Source: Cantharellus purpuraceus
Taxonomy: Eukaryota > Basidiomycota > Agaricomycetes > Cantharellales > Hydnaceae
Reading direction: 5' to 3'
Assembly: GCA_025174535.1 (NCBI GenBank)
Contig: JALBUN010000010.1
Span: forward strand, 1,798,001-1,862,000
Length of the DNA stretch: 64,000 bases
Positions 29,883 to 42,821 of the stretch are shown here, piece by piece; within the stretch, counting starts at the first letter, position 1, and each line of letters starts with the position of its first letter. The notes under the pieces are model-generated. The model was not told the DNA's origin, ran no database searches, and saw nothing but the letters and a program-made list of their open reading frames with translations. The position numbers were made by a program, and so were the translations under genes.

Positions 29883-31664
29883 CTACACTGCTTCATCATC
29901 TGCTTCGGCAGGATCCTCGTGATAGACGTTGCGTGCTACAGTAGGTAATGCCAACTCTGTCGGCAGTAAGTCAGGCTGACGAAACCTGGTAGACTCCCAC
30001 ATCCGGTCTCTAGCCACGGAACGAAGATTCAGGATCAGTCTAGAACCCTGAGAAAGAGAACCTTTGATGAGCGCATGCTAGTTGTTATGTGATAAGTGAA
30101 GAATACATACACAGAACCCCATGGAAGAGTACATCCAACTGACAGAAAAACATTTCTCAGTGACTTTTGATCCAAGGCAGGCGGGAGGCGACTCACGTTA
30201 GTGCGACGTTGCCGTTGGCGGACGCGAACTCAAAAGTGAATGCGAACGCGCATAATACCGCTGCATGCGAAGAGAAGAAGGGAGGGAGATTATATAGTCA
30301 GGGTGACACATTATGGGCATGGAACTTGAGCGTGACGGGCACTGCAACTCGGACGTACAGAAGATGACGACAAAAGCCCAGGCACCGTCTCTCACGAATA
30401 CAACAAGCAGGCGGGGACTACTCATTGCCGCGTTCCTTTTTGTGTGGAAGAACATTGCGATTAGGAGGATGAAGAGTATGCCTTCGAATATGAGACTTGG
30501 TATCCTAACATAGACAAATGTTGAAAAAGGTTTTTCTATGCATGAGGAATTTGGGAGACGCACCAATAGGGTAGAATGTTGATACCTTTTCTGACGAGAC
30601 ATATCCTAAATTGATGAATGGAATGCCTCGAGGTTTCCTTAACTCGGAGCTTTGAAACCATGGGGTAGACAATGTTAATGGTACGTTCGGATACGAAGAG
30701 AAAGATGAGTAAGACGAGCATTCGTTTGCTTTTTCCGTAGAATGCGAATACTAGAGCAATGAAGTAATGTGTAAGCGGTTTCTGCTGGAATAGCGTGAAG
30801 TACTAATGACATCTCAGCATGAGCAACGCTTCAACGGCAGCGTATAGTGCAAAGCACGAGACAACTTGAAAATACATCCATACTCTGCAATGTTCCCTCG
30901 AGGGGTGCACCATGTCAAATATGTTGGTATCGAAGATGATTTCCATACTAAAAAGGAGATCTGTAAGAAGCTATTAGGCGAAAGTTGAGAGGGTGCCTTA
31001 CATTTTCATAAAGAGGGTAAAGTATCGAATGACACAAAACAGCACGTTGGCGGGACCCCATTTTGTTCTAATTATTGAAGGCGTCACACGGACGTTCGTT
31101 AAGCTGAGAAGTGCCCTTAATTGAAGATCGAACTTCGCACCTCCAGATCAATTCAACCTGCAAATATCGTTCAGCAATCTGTGCATGGCTGGAACATAAT
31201 GATAAGGGATGACCTCCTCGCTGAACGTAATACAGTGGTCCCATAAAATAAAGGTTGACGCCGCCACTGTGGGACAAGTTCCTTGTCAGAGCTGACAAAG
31301 GAAAGCACAAAGTGAGGAAAACAAACGAGTGTGAGAAACTGTTCTGTTCCTCATTGAAACAAATCTCTCGTGATTATGATGCCACAAAGAGGCCGTGTGA
31401 TTCATGCTCAACACCCTGGTGGAGTGCTAGAGATACTATTTCGTGTCTTGAGAAGAGACTGTGCTTTAGTTGTAAAACATATGCTATTGGGAATAAACGC
31501 ACCTAATAAGAACGCCACGTATGGAAGATCATGAATATTTGGAATCAGGAAGTTGACAGGAGGGACGCAACGTACGAACAGTGGCTAATGGTGCCCAGCC
31601 CACCAGTGAAATAAGCTGAAGGAATGACACGCACAGTGGTCGACGTCAGCAAGACATTGGCATG
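29883..31664 (-). CDS. DUF6533-type multi-pass membrane protein (start unresolved)
   Basis: A family of about 300-350 aa integral membrane proteins expanded in Agaricomycetes; function unknown. Reading the minus strand: SAYFT (exon ending 31604) joins to VAASTFILWDHCITFSEE (exon from 31266), then VELIWR, TKWGPANVLFCVIRYFTLFMKM, a VVSCFALYAAVEALLMLR segment near 30840, YGKSKRMLVLLIFLF, IPSLIFEGILFILLIAMFF, RDGAWAFVVIF, FAFTFEFASANGNVALTWMYSSMGFC, and a cytosolic tail ending DPAEADDEAV with stop at 29883. The order WD-x-TF-EV-x-IW...W and the FEx(I/L) helix are typical. About nine short introns. The first exon has no ATG in frame before a stop, so the true start lies in a further exon not found. 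Confidence 0.75.
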
Positions 31665-34364
31665 ATTTATATGTACCTTAGCTTAGCACGAACGTATTTA
31701 GTTACTCTATCTTGCGGTACTACGCTGGCTAAGCAAACTCGACAGAGTGACATGCCGCATGGCTCTTTATTGAAAGGCAACACATTTGTTGATTGATGAA
31801 TAGCAGGCTCTGGGCGGAACCGTCCAGATTTGGGTAGATTGAAGGTTGGTTAGTGCTAATGGGCATGGTTGGTTCCGAGGCGTTAGTATACTTCGACTTG
31901 ACCTTCGGAAGCGAGTAGCCGGAGATATACTAAGGTGACTGTCTAATCTATCTAGATAACACAATTAATGCCCTGTAATCCAGTCTTCATGTAATGTAAT
32001 AAATTTGCCATGGAAAGGGGAACAGGCTATAGCTTTGGATGGTACATCCGTGTTGTCGCGGCAATAATGCATCAGCCTCGTTTTCTCAACCCATAAAAAG
32101 TCCGGTGGTGCACAGACTAGTTACAGTAACGCACTGAGCCACGTCAAGTCATGCGTAAGTCGCAAGTCAAGCTGCTTTATTGTTGAATATCCTGTATATC
32201 TTGGTCAAGCCATCAACCGCCTCTAGAATTCAAGCCGAGGACTAATATATACAGGAAATATATGCTTTGAAATCCTGCCGTGCTCCTCCACTTGTTGGTG
32301 CCGGTGATTTATCGAGGATAATCTGGTCCATGGGGAAAAAGTCAGGAACTGAGTATCCAATTAGGTTATCCAACTCACGGAAAACTATGCCGGCCGGTCG
32401 GTAAGGTCCCCGATATAAGGTCCCCGATACAAGGCACAAACGGTACCTGAAAATCGTTGCATTGAAATATGGTGGCACATCGTATCATTTACGCATCCCT
32501 GCTCCCCCACTTTTTATTGCATTGAAATATGCGCTCCCCGTTGTATATCTTTTATATACCTCAAATGACCCCGCCTTTAGTAATTCATATATAAATCAAA
32601 TACACATCTAAGCTAGGCTCTGTTCTTGAGTGATCTGTATAGGTCAAGTCATTAACCAACTTTGGCATTCAAGCCGCGGTGCTATCATGTGTCGGTCGTT
32701 TGAAATTCTCACTTTCACACATGTAATGAATTGTTTATGCATGCTGCTATCTCCCAAGAGCGGGAAGGAAGAAATAGGCTGGTAACAATAGTATCTAGCT
32801 GTTTTACCCTCCAGAACACAGCTTCAGTTCGATATACCGCTCAGGCTCAGTCAAGACTTTGAAATTTCAAACTCGTGATACCTGATGGTGTTTTTAGAAA
32901 GAAGAGGTAGATGTTGTATAGCTCGCCTTGCTCCTTAATACGCTGATGGTTAGGCAGGCGGGTGGGAAACAGTCAGGAACTTGGTGTATCTAATCAGTTT
33001 ATTCAATCCACCGATGCATGTTACGGGCAACCCGATTCGTTAGCCTTCTAGCGATGTGCTTGCTCGAAAACTAACACCCATCACCGCTCTTCCAACCTGG
33101 TAATTAAGTCGCCGACATCATATCGACCTACTGATTACTCGCTTCCGGGTTCAAGTGCCGTTGCCAGCGGCCCGCTGAAACGGTGATGTTCCAGTCATAG
33201 CCAAATTCGTTTTTACGTACTTATTGCACAGAGTAACAGGTATCCAAGCCAAGGTGGATATCTGCAGGATAACAAACTCCTGACAGGCTATAACAGGGTA
33301 ATCTCATTTGGTACGTGGGTTATTGTCTCGCCCTGGCCTCGTCCGTTGTGTAGCCCAAATCAAGACATGGTCGGAAGTCAACCCTGCGACCATCCATTTC
33401 GCAGTATCACCTAGTATGGTACCGCGTGAATGAGGGTTGAATTTCGAACGAAATCGAACGAATGAGATCGTTGCAGAGCCGCGAAGCACACACGGCCCCA
33501 GACGTGACTCCGTCGCCGTACATAGCTTCATATGGCTCAATTGAGGAAGTGAGGGGGACACCCACCTATAACACCAACCACTGATATCAGAGATCCAGAT
33601 AACAATGTATCACCTCGCCGTCTAGTAAAAAGTTCACCAAGACCCACGACAGTGAGTGACGCAAGCATTTGGAGCCCAATCGTACCGGGAGAGAGACCAA
33701 TCTTTCATGAACATTCTAAACAGCTTGTGCACATACCCAGGGAGCGAGAATCACGTATATGAGTAGTTCATTCAGGCATGGTTCATAATGGGATACCTCA
33801 GCCACGAACCGAAGGCAGTTAAGACCACAGAATGAGAAAAACATGTAGAATGGACGTATGAGCTCTCAACGAAACCTCAAATTTACAGAGAGCGCCTCCA
33901 ACTCAGGCACAATGAAGGCTCAATTGGCGTATCAATACTTCACCTCAAGTGAAAGCAATTGAGGAGCCTACTGACGCCGAGAGGGCCCTGTGTGACGTGT
34001 AGGGCTATGATCCATAGTAGTGCGTCCTTGTGTCAACTGCCAATACCTTTGCATATGCTCGTAATAGAGATCGGTTGTAAATGACTCACGTTGACCATTT
34101 CAATGGCTACTCTGGTGAGCGTTGCGTTTCGTATGCGAGGCGCTCTTGCCGCAAGCGGCAAGTCATCACGTGACTGCTGCTGATTCACCAGTGCACCACC
34201 ATATTCCACGTCTTTCGTGCAGCTCAATTAGCTGACGCGTCCCTCAGCCATCATACAAATACCACCTGCAGACGTCTTGGTTATTCCCATATCCTCACCG
34301 ACGACAACATACTTTAGCGATACCATTACGATACACGCAAGAACCACCGCAACTAGCATCGACA
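31665..34364. other. 2.7-kb stretch without a recognised gene
   Basis: Only short ORFs, none resembling a known family. It contains a diverged tandem duplication (separate entry). No RNA gene seen; the TTCAAG match near 33154 lacks a foldable tRNA around it. Confidence 0.45.
32190..33010. repeat. Diverged tandem duplication (~440-bp period)
   Basis: Blocks recur in order: GTCAAGCCATCAACC...ATTCAAGCCGAGG (about 32206-32240) against GTCAAGTCATTAACC...ATTCAAGCCGCGG (about 32644-32680), then AGTCAGGAACTGAGTATCC (about 32340) against CAGTCAGGAACTTGGTGTAT (about 32970). Non-coding and old. Confidence 0.5.
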
Positions 34365-35720
34365 ATGTCGTCTTCCACCGAATCACCCCATAACTCTCAT
34401 CTTTTATTCGTCGGACAGCAGTGCCATGCAGAACAATGTTACTTGGTCGATTTTCTCCCGTTCAGGTGCGATCACTGCACGCACGCTTTTTGTGCAGACC
34501 ACTACAAGCCCGCCACACACGCATGCGAGAAATACGACGCCTCAAAGCATGATAGGATCGCGCCACCTTGTGAGTCTATATTATGCTTTAAAAGGCAATG
34601 AACGTTCATCCTAAGATGCGGAAATGTGCTCAGGCCCGTTGTGTAACACCCCTGTAGCCATTCCGCCAGATCAGGACCCGAACATGCGCATGGAGCAGCA
34701 CATTGAGAAGGAATGCAGCGTGACAACTGGGAGGGGAGCGAAGCAAGGAAGCATGCCTGTATGTGCTAGGGGCAAGTGCGGCAAGGTGCTCTTCGCGCCA
34801 ATCAAGTGCAATGTGAGTGTATGCCAGAACATACCTTGTGTAGATGTTGACCATGATATTTCCATTGGTATTCCCGCCATGGTCATAGAGCTGTGACAAG
34901 CAGTATTGCGCTGCGCATCGATTTCCATCCTCGCATGCTTGTTCTCCAACGGCGTCATCATCTCAGTTCTCTGTGGCGGCAGTTAGCACAAAGTTCTTTG
35001 CGAAACGGATGCCAGCAGCGAGCGCTGCAGCTATGGCTGCTAACAAGCGCAACACGGCCCCCGCCAAGCCTACTCCGTCGGTAACAAAACCAGTCGGCAC
35101 GAATTTTTTTGCGAAACAAACGCCACCAGGGAGCGCTGCAGCCAGGGCTGTCCCCAATGCAGTCAAGGCGGACGCAGGTGCATCTAGCAAGAGCACGAAC
35201 TTTTTTGTGAAATCTAAGACAGACCGGTGCGACTCATCTTCTATCCCCGTGCATGAGATACGAACGCCCATTAGCCCTATTCTATCCACGTCTACATATG
35301 CTACAAATAATACGGATGTCGTTACATCACCTTCCTCTGCCGCCGCATCACCGACGTCGACGCAACCGCTTCCGTCGCCTACCGCTGGCGATACATGTAA
35401 ATGTCTTGATGCGCAATCAACACTCCCACTGGTGCCATCATCGATTTTGGGGGTTGCATGATATGTATGGATGGGTGATGGAATGTAGACGTGCAAAGGC
35501 TGAGCAGGAGTCTCGGCGGCGTGCGATGCAAGAGCGGGCTAAGAAGGGGGTGCGTTATCTTTGCCTCCCCGCATGACGGGTTGGATTATTTGGCTGACGT
35601 ACGTTTCTGTCGGAATAGCTGTTATCGGAGAGGGAACAATTATTATTGGCAGAAGAGGAGGCGATGCTTGCAGTAGAATCGAACTCAGGGAAGAAGGATT
35701 CGGAGTGTGCTTTAATGTAG
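34365..35720 (+). CDS. AN1-type zinc-finger protein (ZFAND1/ZFAND2-like)
   Basis: Family linked to ubiquitin-proteasome/Cdc48 stress responses. Exons 34365-34569, 34634-34812, 34889-35226, 35489-35549 and 35619-35720 give 294 aa in frame. First AN1 finger: C-x4-C, LPFRCDHC, FCADHY, THAC. Second finger is split by intron 2 (CARGKCGKVLFAPIKCN, then CDKQYCAAH, HAC). Then three copies of an FFAK-type motif (TKFFAKRMP, TNFFAKQTP, TNFFVKSK) and a charged end, RRAKAEQESRRRAM...AKKG|LLSEREQLLLAEEEAM, which is the conserved family C terminus. The 262-nt third intron is long for this genome. Without it the frame stops at 35461 after a Ser/Thr/Pro-rich stretch, so an alternative C terminus is possible. 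Confidence 0.85.
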
Positions 35721-36114
35721 CATGTAGCACTCCTTGGTCTATTTTGATTATTTTGATTGTGCACTTATTAATTATTACTACCCTAATGGATTTTTCTCGC
35801 GTGACTGTGTGTGAGCCAGTGAGTCTGATCGTGCAGAAGGTGAAGTTGTTTCTCCTGTATTATACGACGATTGATTAGGAGAGAAAATTAGCCAGTACGC
35901 TTTTTACATCATGAATAATGCCAGCCTTTCTCTTCATGATCACAAACAGAATGATGATCCCTTAGAAATATAGAGCAGTGCAGAGTCAGCTTTCTCGAAG
36001 AAGTGTAAGCAGAGCATCCTATTACATCCGTCTCACTGAGGGGTATTGAATGGATGAAATATTGACCCGGGTGGAACCTTATGCAAACTTGACTCCAGCC
36101 ACCACTTATTCAAT
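35721..36114. other. Intergenic, no gene seen
   Basis: 3' region of the AN1 gene and promoter of the LanC-like gene. Nothing specific recognised. Confidence 0.5.
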
Positions 36115-37710
36115 ATGCCTGCCTCCAAACGATATCTCACAAACGACCTATCTCTTCCTCCTCTCGATATAGGCACTCTCCAAGCTCTCCAATCCGCCAT
36201 TCACACTGCCCTCGACGTAATTCATAGGAGTGGAGCAGAGAGCCTCAGTGACCACACTATCTATACTGGCGTAGCTGGTATGCTGTGGTTCTCTATTTCT
36301 TTGCACGCCCTTGTTCCAATGAGACGTACCAGGGATTGTGTTGATGTACCTTCGCATGCATATCCAGTCCGCCGCATTGTCACCAGCTGCCCCTCCAGTC
36401 CCCGTCTTTCGCTTCCAGGGACCGCCGCCAACAAGGCTCGATCCAGGGAGAGTGTCACCGCTACACGCCAAGCATGGAGCATACACCGTAGCGTTGCTGA
36501 ACTCACTGATCACTGTGTTTTATACCTTTGTCCTTTTGAGGCTGTCGTCAGGCTCATGAACTGATTGCAGAAGGAACGTCCTTCCGACGAGCTTTTCGTC
36601 CCTTTGCAAGCTGCTTTGTCCGTATCATTGTCCCATACAACCGCAAATGAAGTCCTCTATGGGACTGCAGGACTCCTAGCCTCTCTGACAGCTGCACGTC
36701 GCTTGGGTGCTTCACAATCCTTCTCATCATTAGGAGCCATGCGGGCCCTTGCGGCACGTATTATCGAAGAAGGAAGACGCGGGGCAGCAGATTATGCCGT
36801 TGAACATGGCCCTGGACTTCCTCTGATGTGGGCCTGGCATGGAAAATACTATCTGGGGGCGTAAGTAGTTCAAATATTTCTTTAGAGCCTATTCATCCCT
36901 TCCGACAGGATCCATGGCGTCGGTTCGTTATTTTGCTCGAGTGGAATATACGCCATCATGAGATTTACTAATCCACTATTTCAGCGGGAATTTTAACCAT
37001 TCTTTTGCAACTACCAGCAGAAATTCGAGACCCAATGATGGACGACATTCTACCGGCGGCACACAGACTTCTCGGTCAGGTAGATGCGGACGGTCACCTA
37101 CCTTCTTCCCTACCTCGGCACCAACACGCATCTGGAGAGCTCGTACAACTATGCCACGGTGCTCCTGGGGCGCTCCTGCTTATTGCAGCTCTTAGAGCTG
37201 CTTGTGCCCACACCGGCCACGAACATCCTCCAGAGCTTGATATTATTGAGGAGAGGTTAAGTGATCGGGTATGGACGGAAGGATTGCTTTACAAGGGCCT
37301 TTCCCTCTGTCACGGTGTTGCAGGGAATGCCTGGCCATGGTTACTCCTATCACAAGTCCGTGAAGAACGCGAGAAAAGGTAGTTAATGTTCCACATCAAG
37401 CAAGGGAGTTTTTTTTTTTTTACTGATAGCGTTCTGTAGTGATCAATACCTCCGTCAAGCACTTGCATTCCTTCTTCATGCCATCAGACTCCCTCCAGTA
37501 GGGAACATGGATGGTTATGGGATATCTGACCACCCATATTCCCTCTTCACAGGTCTTTCGGGTGCCGTAACTGCATGGTCGGAAGCGTGTGCAATCCTTC
37601 ACAATAGGTTTGGTGCAGTAGGCCTCGAAAGTCCCGGGAGCACAGGGACAAGCCTCGTAGAGGTGCTTGGAATGCCTTGGTTGGGCGGCATAGGGTGTTG
37701 TGGGATCTGA
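36115..37710 (+). CDS. LanC-like protein (lanthionine synthetase C fold)
   Basis: Eukaryotic LanC-like protein with an alpha/alpha toroid and a zinc site. Exons 36115-36277, 36333-36514, 36571-36860, 36909-36922, 36985-37378 and 37440-37710 give 437 aa in frame, the usual length. GxxG repeats mark each hairpin layer: YTGVAGIVL, YGTAGLLASL, IHGVAGILT, LCHGAPGALL, LCHGVAGNAW and FTGLSGAV. The zinc ligands expected in the family (Cys of LCHGAPG, Cys-His of LCHGVAGN) are present. Exon 4 is a 14-nt microexon carrying IHGV. Human homologs add glutathione to dehydroamino acids; whether this protein is an enzyme is not known from sequence. Confidence 0.93.
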
Positions 37711-38169
37711 AGTTCAAAACTCCAGCTGCTTAAGGCCACTCACGGCTGCCGCTTTTGAATGTGTATCATATCTATCTCATAGTAAAACAAAGAACGGCGT
37801 GGAAAGTCATCTGACAAAGCGGTAACTCTGGTATCACAGTGGTTCATGGAAGGAAAATTGTTTGGGCTGCCATCTTTGTTTCTATATGAGGTATTATGGG
37901 ATCTTTATAATGACGTTATGATCACTTGATGCTTCTAGAGTCTAGTGGAATCAAACTATTCCGGGGATCCACCGGGAGGAAAGGAAGGTATTTTGGAGTC
38001 GTAAAAAAAAATTCTCCTCGTCGTTCTAGGTGGCAAAGATCACAGCGGAACCAAATAAATGGCCTGTGGTAAATGTCACGTGACCTTTTTCGCCGGGCTC
38101 TCCGGATAGTTGAATGCCGACGCGACTATTAGACATCACTAATCATTCTTGAGCTCACCAACGTCCGCC
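37711..38169. other. Intergenic, no gene seen
   Basis: Nothing recognised. GC-rich patch with TCCGGGG/CCACCGGGAGG at about 37958-37978. Confidence 0.5.
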
Positions 38170-39431
38170 ATGTCCTCTAAGAAGATGACCAGATATTATA
38201 TACCACACTCACATGAGCATGGATGCAAGATAGCTGGGGATCTGGAGCAAGTAGAACCGGAATTACCAACGCACAGCCGGAAGGTTGCTCTGGTCCGTCT
38301 TCTGTCTTCTCGGGGACCAAGTTGCATGTATCGAACCATCCCTGAACTAGATTCTACATGGTGTTATGGGGTAGGCTTGCTTCCGAGCTTAAAAGGAATT
38401 TCTTTGACGAGATGCACGTCGGTAGTCACAAGGATTATTTATTTCAGAAGCGTCTCGCGAAGATGCTCCCTATGGATTCGTTCAGATTTGATTTTCGGTA
38501 TGTGAACAAGTTACTTCAATTTTATTATTGTAGTGTACAAACGGTACTTTGCAGTGGTAATCACGAGACGCCAGGACATTGGGGTTTTGCAGCGTTTGAG
38601 AACGATTTACAAGACCTACGTACTGTAGTTGCGTTTTTGACAACGCAGCTGGGATATTCCATAGATATGGTCATAGGTCACTCTCGAGGGTCCATAGTGG
38701 CATACAAGTGGATCTGTACAGCCCCGGAAGGTGCCAGCGTATCTGCCTTTGTCAATGTGTCCGGACGATACCGTATGGAGGTTCGATTGGCAAATTTTTC
38801 AAGGTTGCCTGTGACCTGATAATTCATTTAATTTTTGTCAGCGTATGCGACGTGAGTCCCACCCATTTTAGCTCTGCTCCTTGCACTCGTGTTCATACAG
38901 GTATCATGCAGAACGTCAGGCACTCTATCAACCTGCTATAGAGAAACATGGTTACTATGAGTGGAAGGCGAAAGTCGCAGGTAAGGAGCAGATCGGAAAG
39001 ATACTTCCTGGAGATGTAGACCGATTTGCTACATGGGACACGAGCTTCGTGTGGGATCAATTTCCTCAACGTACACATGTCCTCACCGTCCACGGTCTCG
39101 CTGATGAAACAGTACCACCGTACGTTGAACGTTTTTTCTGCATTCTTTATAAAGGTTGTATATGTTTCCTAGTTACGACGCACTCATCTATGCGCGGGCA
39201 TTGTCCACACGTAATCCTGGAACACACACTTTACATATGGTGGAAGGCGCGAATCACAACTTCATTGGCGTGAGTGGTGGCTTTTGCGTCATGGAAAATA
39301 CAATCTATATCTGAATCCGATAAAAGAAATACGATAATGTAAACGATGCCATTCTTGAATGGCTAGCCCAAGTAAGAGACGGGACCGTCAACGGCGGGAT
39401 TTTTAGAACTGGCGTCAGAGGGAAGTTATAA
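38170..39431 (+). CDS. Alpha/beta hydrolase (serine hydrolase)
   Basis: Phase-consistent exons 38170-38292, 38412-38497, 38555-38780, 38842-38851, 38912-39119, 39173-39269 and 39327-39431 give 284 aa. Nucleophile elbow GHSRGS at about 38677 with the catalytic Ser; acid in VHGLADETVPP; His in EGANHNF. The oxyanion-side strand is FRFDFRGNHETPG. Exon 4 is a 10-nt microexon with strong splice sites (TTTTGTCAG / GTGAGT); an alternative joins 38812 to 38901 instead. The substrate is unknown; the family includes esterases and acyl-peptide-hydrolase-like enzymes. No signal peptide, so probably intracellular. It converges on AMP deaminase, with 49 bp between stop codons. Confidence 0.82.
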
Positions 39432-39480
39432 TGGTGTTTCCACGATACCATCGTTTTGTCGACCAATTTAAATAGATCAG

Positions 39481-42400
39481 TCAGGATCCAACGGGCATCA
39501 TATTTGATGTCTTTAGGGCCTTTAAGGAGTCATTGGGGGCCATCGCTCGTGCAGCGACTGCCTCGTCACCGTGAAGACTTGAAGGAGCTAATTGATCTCC
39601 CACGAGTTGGCTATCTCGAATCATGGCAAGCTCTTCCATTAAAGTTTCGTGCCGGAACTTCAACCGAATATTTGGAACGTTCGTCTAAATATCCCTGTTA
39701 TTTGGGTCTGAAACTGTCCTGGGGCACCCTGACCTTATTTATGTCATTCCCGGCAGCGCCTGGTAGGTACCACTTCTGTCCTAACCAGTGGCGTTTAATT
39801 TCCATTTCAAAACCGCTTTGGATCACGGAGTTTCGTGCTAGCTCCGCTAACGAACTTTGGGACAATTTGTATATCTGAACAACAACATATCGCTCAACTC
39901 GTGTACAAAATTTGTTGTTGGACTTGACTTACATGGGCAGCGACACTGTATTCTTCCAACAGTGGCTCCTGAGGGTAAGGTAAGACAGAATAATCAGGTA
40001 CGCACGCATCGGGCACTTGCCTTCGTGAAATGAAATTGTAAAGGGTCATCGGTACTGAGACTAACATTGAGCCCAGCCTTGAAGAAATTTATGAGAGGAT
40101 TTCGCTCATAAGCGAGAAACAACGCATTGTTGCTAAGCGGACTCATGGCCAAACCGATTTGCTTGAGATAGAATAAATATTGGAGAGCAGGAACTTTCCT
40201 CAGAAGGATGCCATGTGATATGGAATGTGACGTAAGGAAGGCAGAGGTCAACTAGGCAGTTTGACGTAAGATAATATCAAGAGACATCTCCCAAACTGAT
40301 TATTAACGTACATGATCAGTGTCCCCTGCTTCTCCCGAATGAGGTCTGAGAACGAAAGTACCTGGAGGTTGCATAAGAAACTTGAATTCAAAGTTCAAAG
40401 CTGACATACTGAATCCTCGTTCCCGTCTCCAGTTATTCAAGCTGGCCATGTTAGCAAACATATAATATATCCTTTCTTCGAGTTAGTCCGAGAACTGCGT
40501 AATCTAGGAGTTACACACCAATATGAATACGGAGGTGATTGAGTGGCATCCCAGACCCGCGGGTAAGGAAACTTGCGGTGGATGCGCCTTTCTGCCTTGG
40601 ACTCGTCGTCCACTGTATCAAAGCCAACAACACGTTGCAGAAAGACGTGCAATTCAGGATGTGTCGATGGATCCTTGGTAACCTCAAATAGAGGCTGGAA
40701 GACATCTACACCGATTACAGAATTGATAGTAGTCCCTCGCATAAGAGTCGAATACATACTACGGATGAGGTCTTCAAAATTATTCACAATCCCACTAGCT
40801 TTATAGACATCGTACAAGCGGGGCACTTGAATCAGCCAGCGCACATTGTGTGAATATAACTTGTTATCGACGATCCACTTCGCCAATTTGTCCCACTCAT
40901 CAATGGAGCGGCCGTATATACTAATTCTCCACTCGCAATTCTTACAAATGAATAAGTCACAGCTGCAGATTGGGTGAAGATGTGATTTACCTGATATTTG
41001 CTTTGCTCAAGGTCCGTCATAACCTCTATAACAAGGCTTAAGTGTAAATTTGAATAGATGTGGCATCAACGAACCTTTGGTGATTTCAGCTAGATATCGA
41101 CCTTGTATAAAATTGTCCGTCTTAAGGAAGATCTCTCGTAATCTCGATTCACCAATGGGATTGTATTTGAGATTGAATTTATCAAAACGGTGAAATGAGT
41201 CTTGATGAGCGTGCATATCGAGGGTATCAATAGATAAATCATAAGCAGTAAGATTAAGAGACTGGAACACTTGAGCCAATGTGAGCTCAGCGCCATCCCG
41301 GAAAATAACGACGTCCTGAGAGATTGTTCAATGGGTTGGCGGACGCGATGGAAAGCAACGCACATCAGGGCATCTTCGCATCTTTGATTTGATGAACCGG
41401 AGTAGGTGTTTCTGGTTCATGCTACTGGAGTGATGGACGTGAGTATCTACCTTTCTCACGTTATAGAAATCTCTAGATATTGGTGTATTTAAAATGTTAT
41501 TAGCCATCAACTCGAATAGACCAACCGATGAGATACACTCTGGTGTTGAGAGTCAGCAACTTTACACCATGACAGAGCTGACCCAATTTACTTTCATGTC
41601 CGCCATCTCCTGGAACTCGTTTAATAGAGTGAACATAGTCCACTTGCTGACCAAGTACTTGAGTCTGCGAAACGCAAAACTTTTTGTGGGACCATCGGCA
41701 ATGACACCTAGGATATAATCAAGATCTACAAAATATTCCCGGATGGTGGGAATGGCGAAAAGAGGATTCGTAGAGCCAGCATCTGAATCATCGAGAGGTG
41801 GGTGCGATCAGCATATAGTCCTGGTTACCATCTTCAAAACATCAGATTCACCCTTACAGTCCGATGGTAGAGCCGAGTAGACCTGGAATACACCCTTCTC
41901 ATCGAGCTTGAATTCCCAAAGGTGAGGTTCAGGTATTTGGCATTTTGAAAAATCAAACTCTTCTTCGCTGCCTCCCGCAGCAGCAGAGTGACGCCTATCC
42001 TTATAGTGCCAATGTGGCGGTGGTGGGCGTGGATAAATTCGCCAGGGCGAAAGAGGGTCTTCAGATGCCGTGCATAGAGATGCATCTCCTGCATCCGGGT
42101 TGATCCCAGAAACATCCCCCGCGTCGTCCTTGAATCCAAAAAAGACTCCATCATGATCCCGGGGATTATCGCCCAGTCTCTGTAACGAAGCTGTGACATA
42201 CTTGTCTCGAAGATCCATACACCTTTGCAGGGACTCGTATAGACTTCTCAGTTCGCTCGAAAGGGCGATATCTAAGAAAACACATATTTAGATAGAACAT
42301 TGACTTATTACATAGTGTAACTCCTTACGCGTTGTCTCTGGGACGTGATTTTCGTCCTTTTCTTCACTCTCTTCGTCAGCTTCAAATATTGGCCCCTCAC

Positions 42401-42821
42401 GAGGGGTTGCATATTCTACAAGGGGTGCTACTTGGGAAGGAAGTCCCCCAGACTCTGAGGATATGCTTGGGGGAAGGGTCAGATTGCCAAAAGTATCCTT
42501 GGGTAAGTGTGATGTCCTTGGAATAGACGATGGGCCAAAAGACGGAGTACTGGCCACAGAGGCTCCATCAGTTGAGTTTCTTCGATGCGCCCAATACTTT
42601 TCCTCGATCTATGAGAGGTTCTGCTTAGCAGACAAACGCAAATAAAGTCAGAAGCCTTATACGCTTTTCATCGTCTTCTCCTCGTTATAGGGAAAGAAAC
42701 CGTCCCTGGAGGTCACATTCATGTCGACCGTAGATGACACGCCATCGTCTGGACTAGAAGTTCTGCTTGACCTGTTGACGCTTGAGCCGTGGCTACTCAA
42801 GAGCGCATTCTGATCTGACAT
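39481..42821 (-). CDS. AMD1: AMP deaminase
   Basis: Converts AMP to IMP in purine-nucleotide balance. Start ATG 42821 ([14 protein letters not shown]) and stop at 39481 (...[10 protein letters not shown]), with many short introns. Landmarks in order on the minus strand: acidic N-terminal region, [52 protein letters not shown] (zinc ligands), [100 protein letters not shown] (catalytic signature) and the C-terminal [10 protein letters not shown]. No stop or shift is seen once GT-AG introns are removed. Divergent from the DSC3-like gene across 59 bp. Confidence 0.95.

Noticed and set aside
33100..33180. tRNA-like GGTTCAAGTGCC
   Set aside because: No A box or cloverleaf around it.
39456..39878. 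140-codon plus-strand ORF
   Set aside because: It lies antisense over the last exons of AMP deaminase ([10 protein letters not shown]... and [17 protein letters not shown] on the minus strand), which are conserved.
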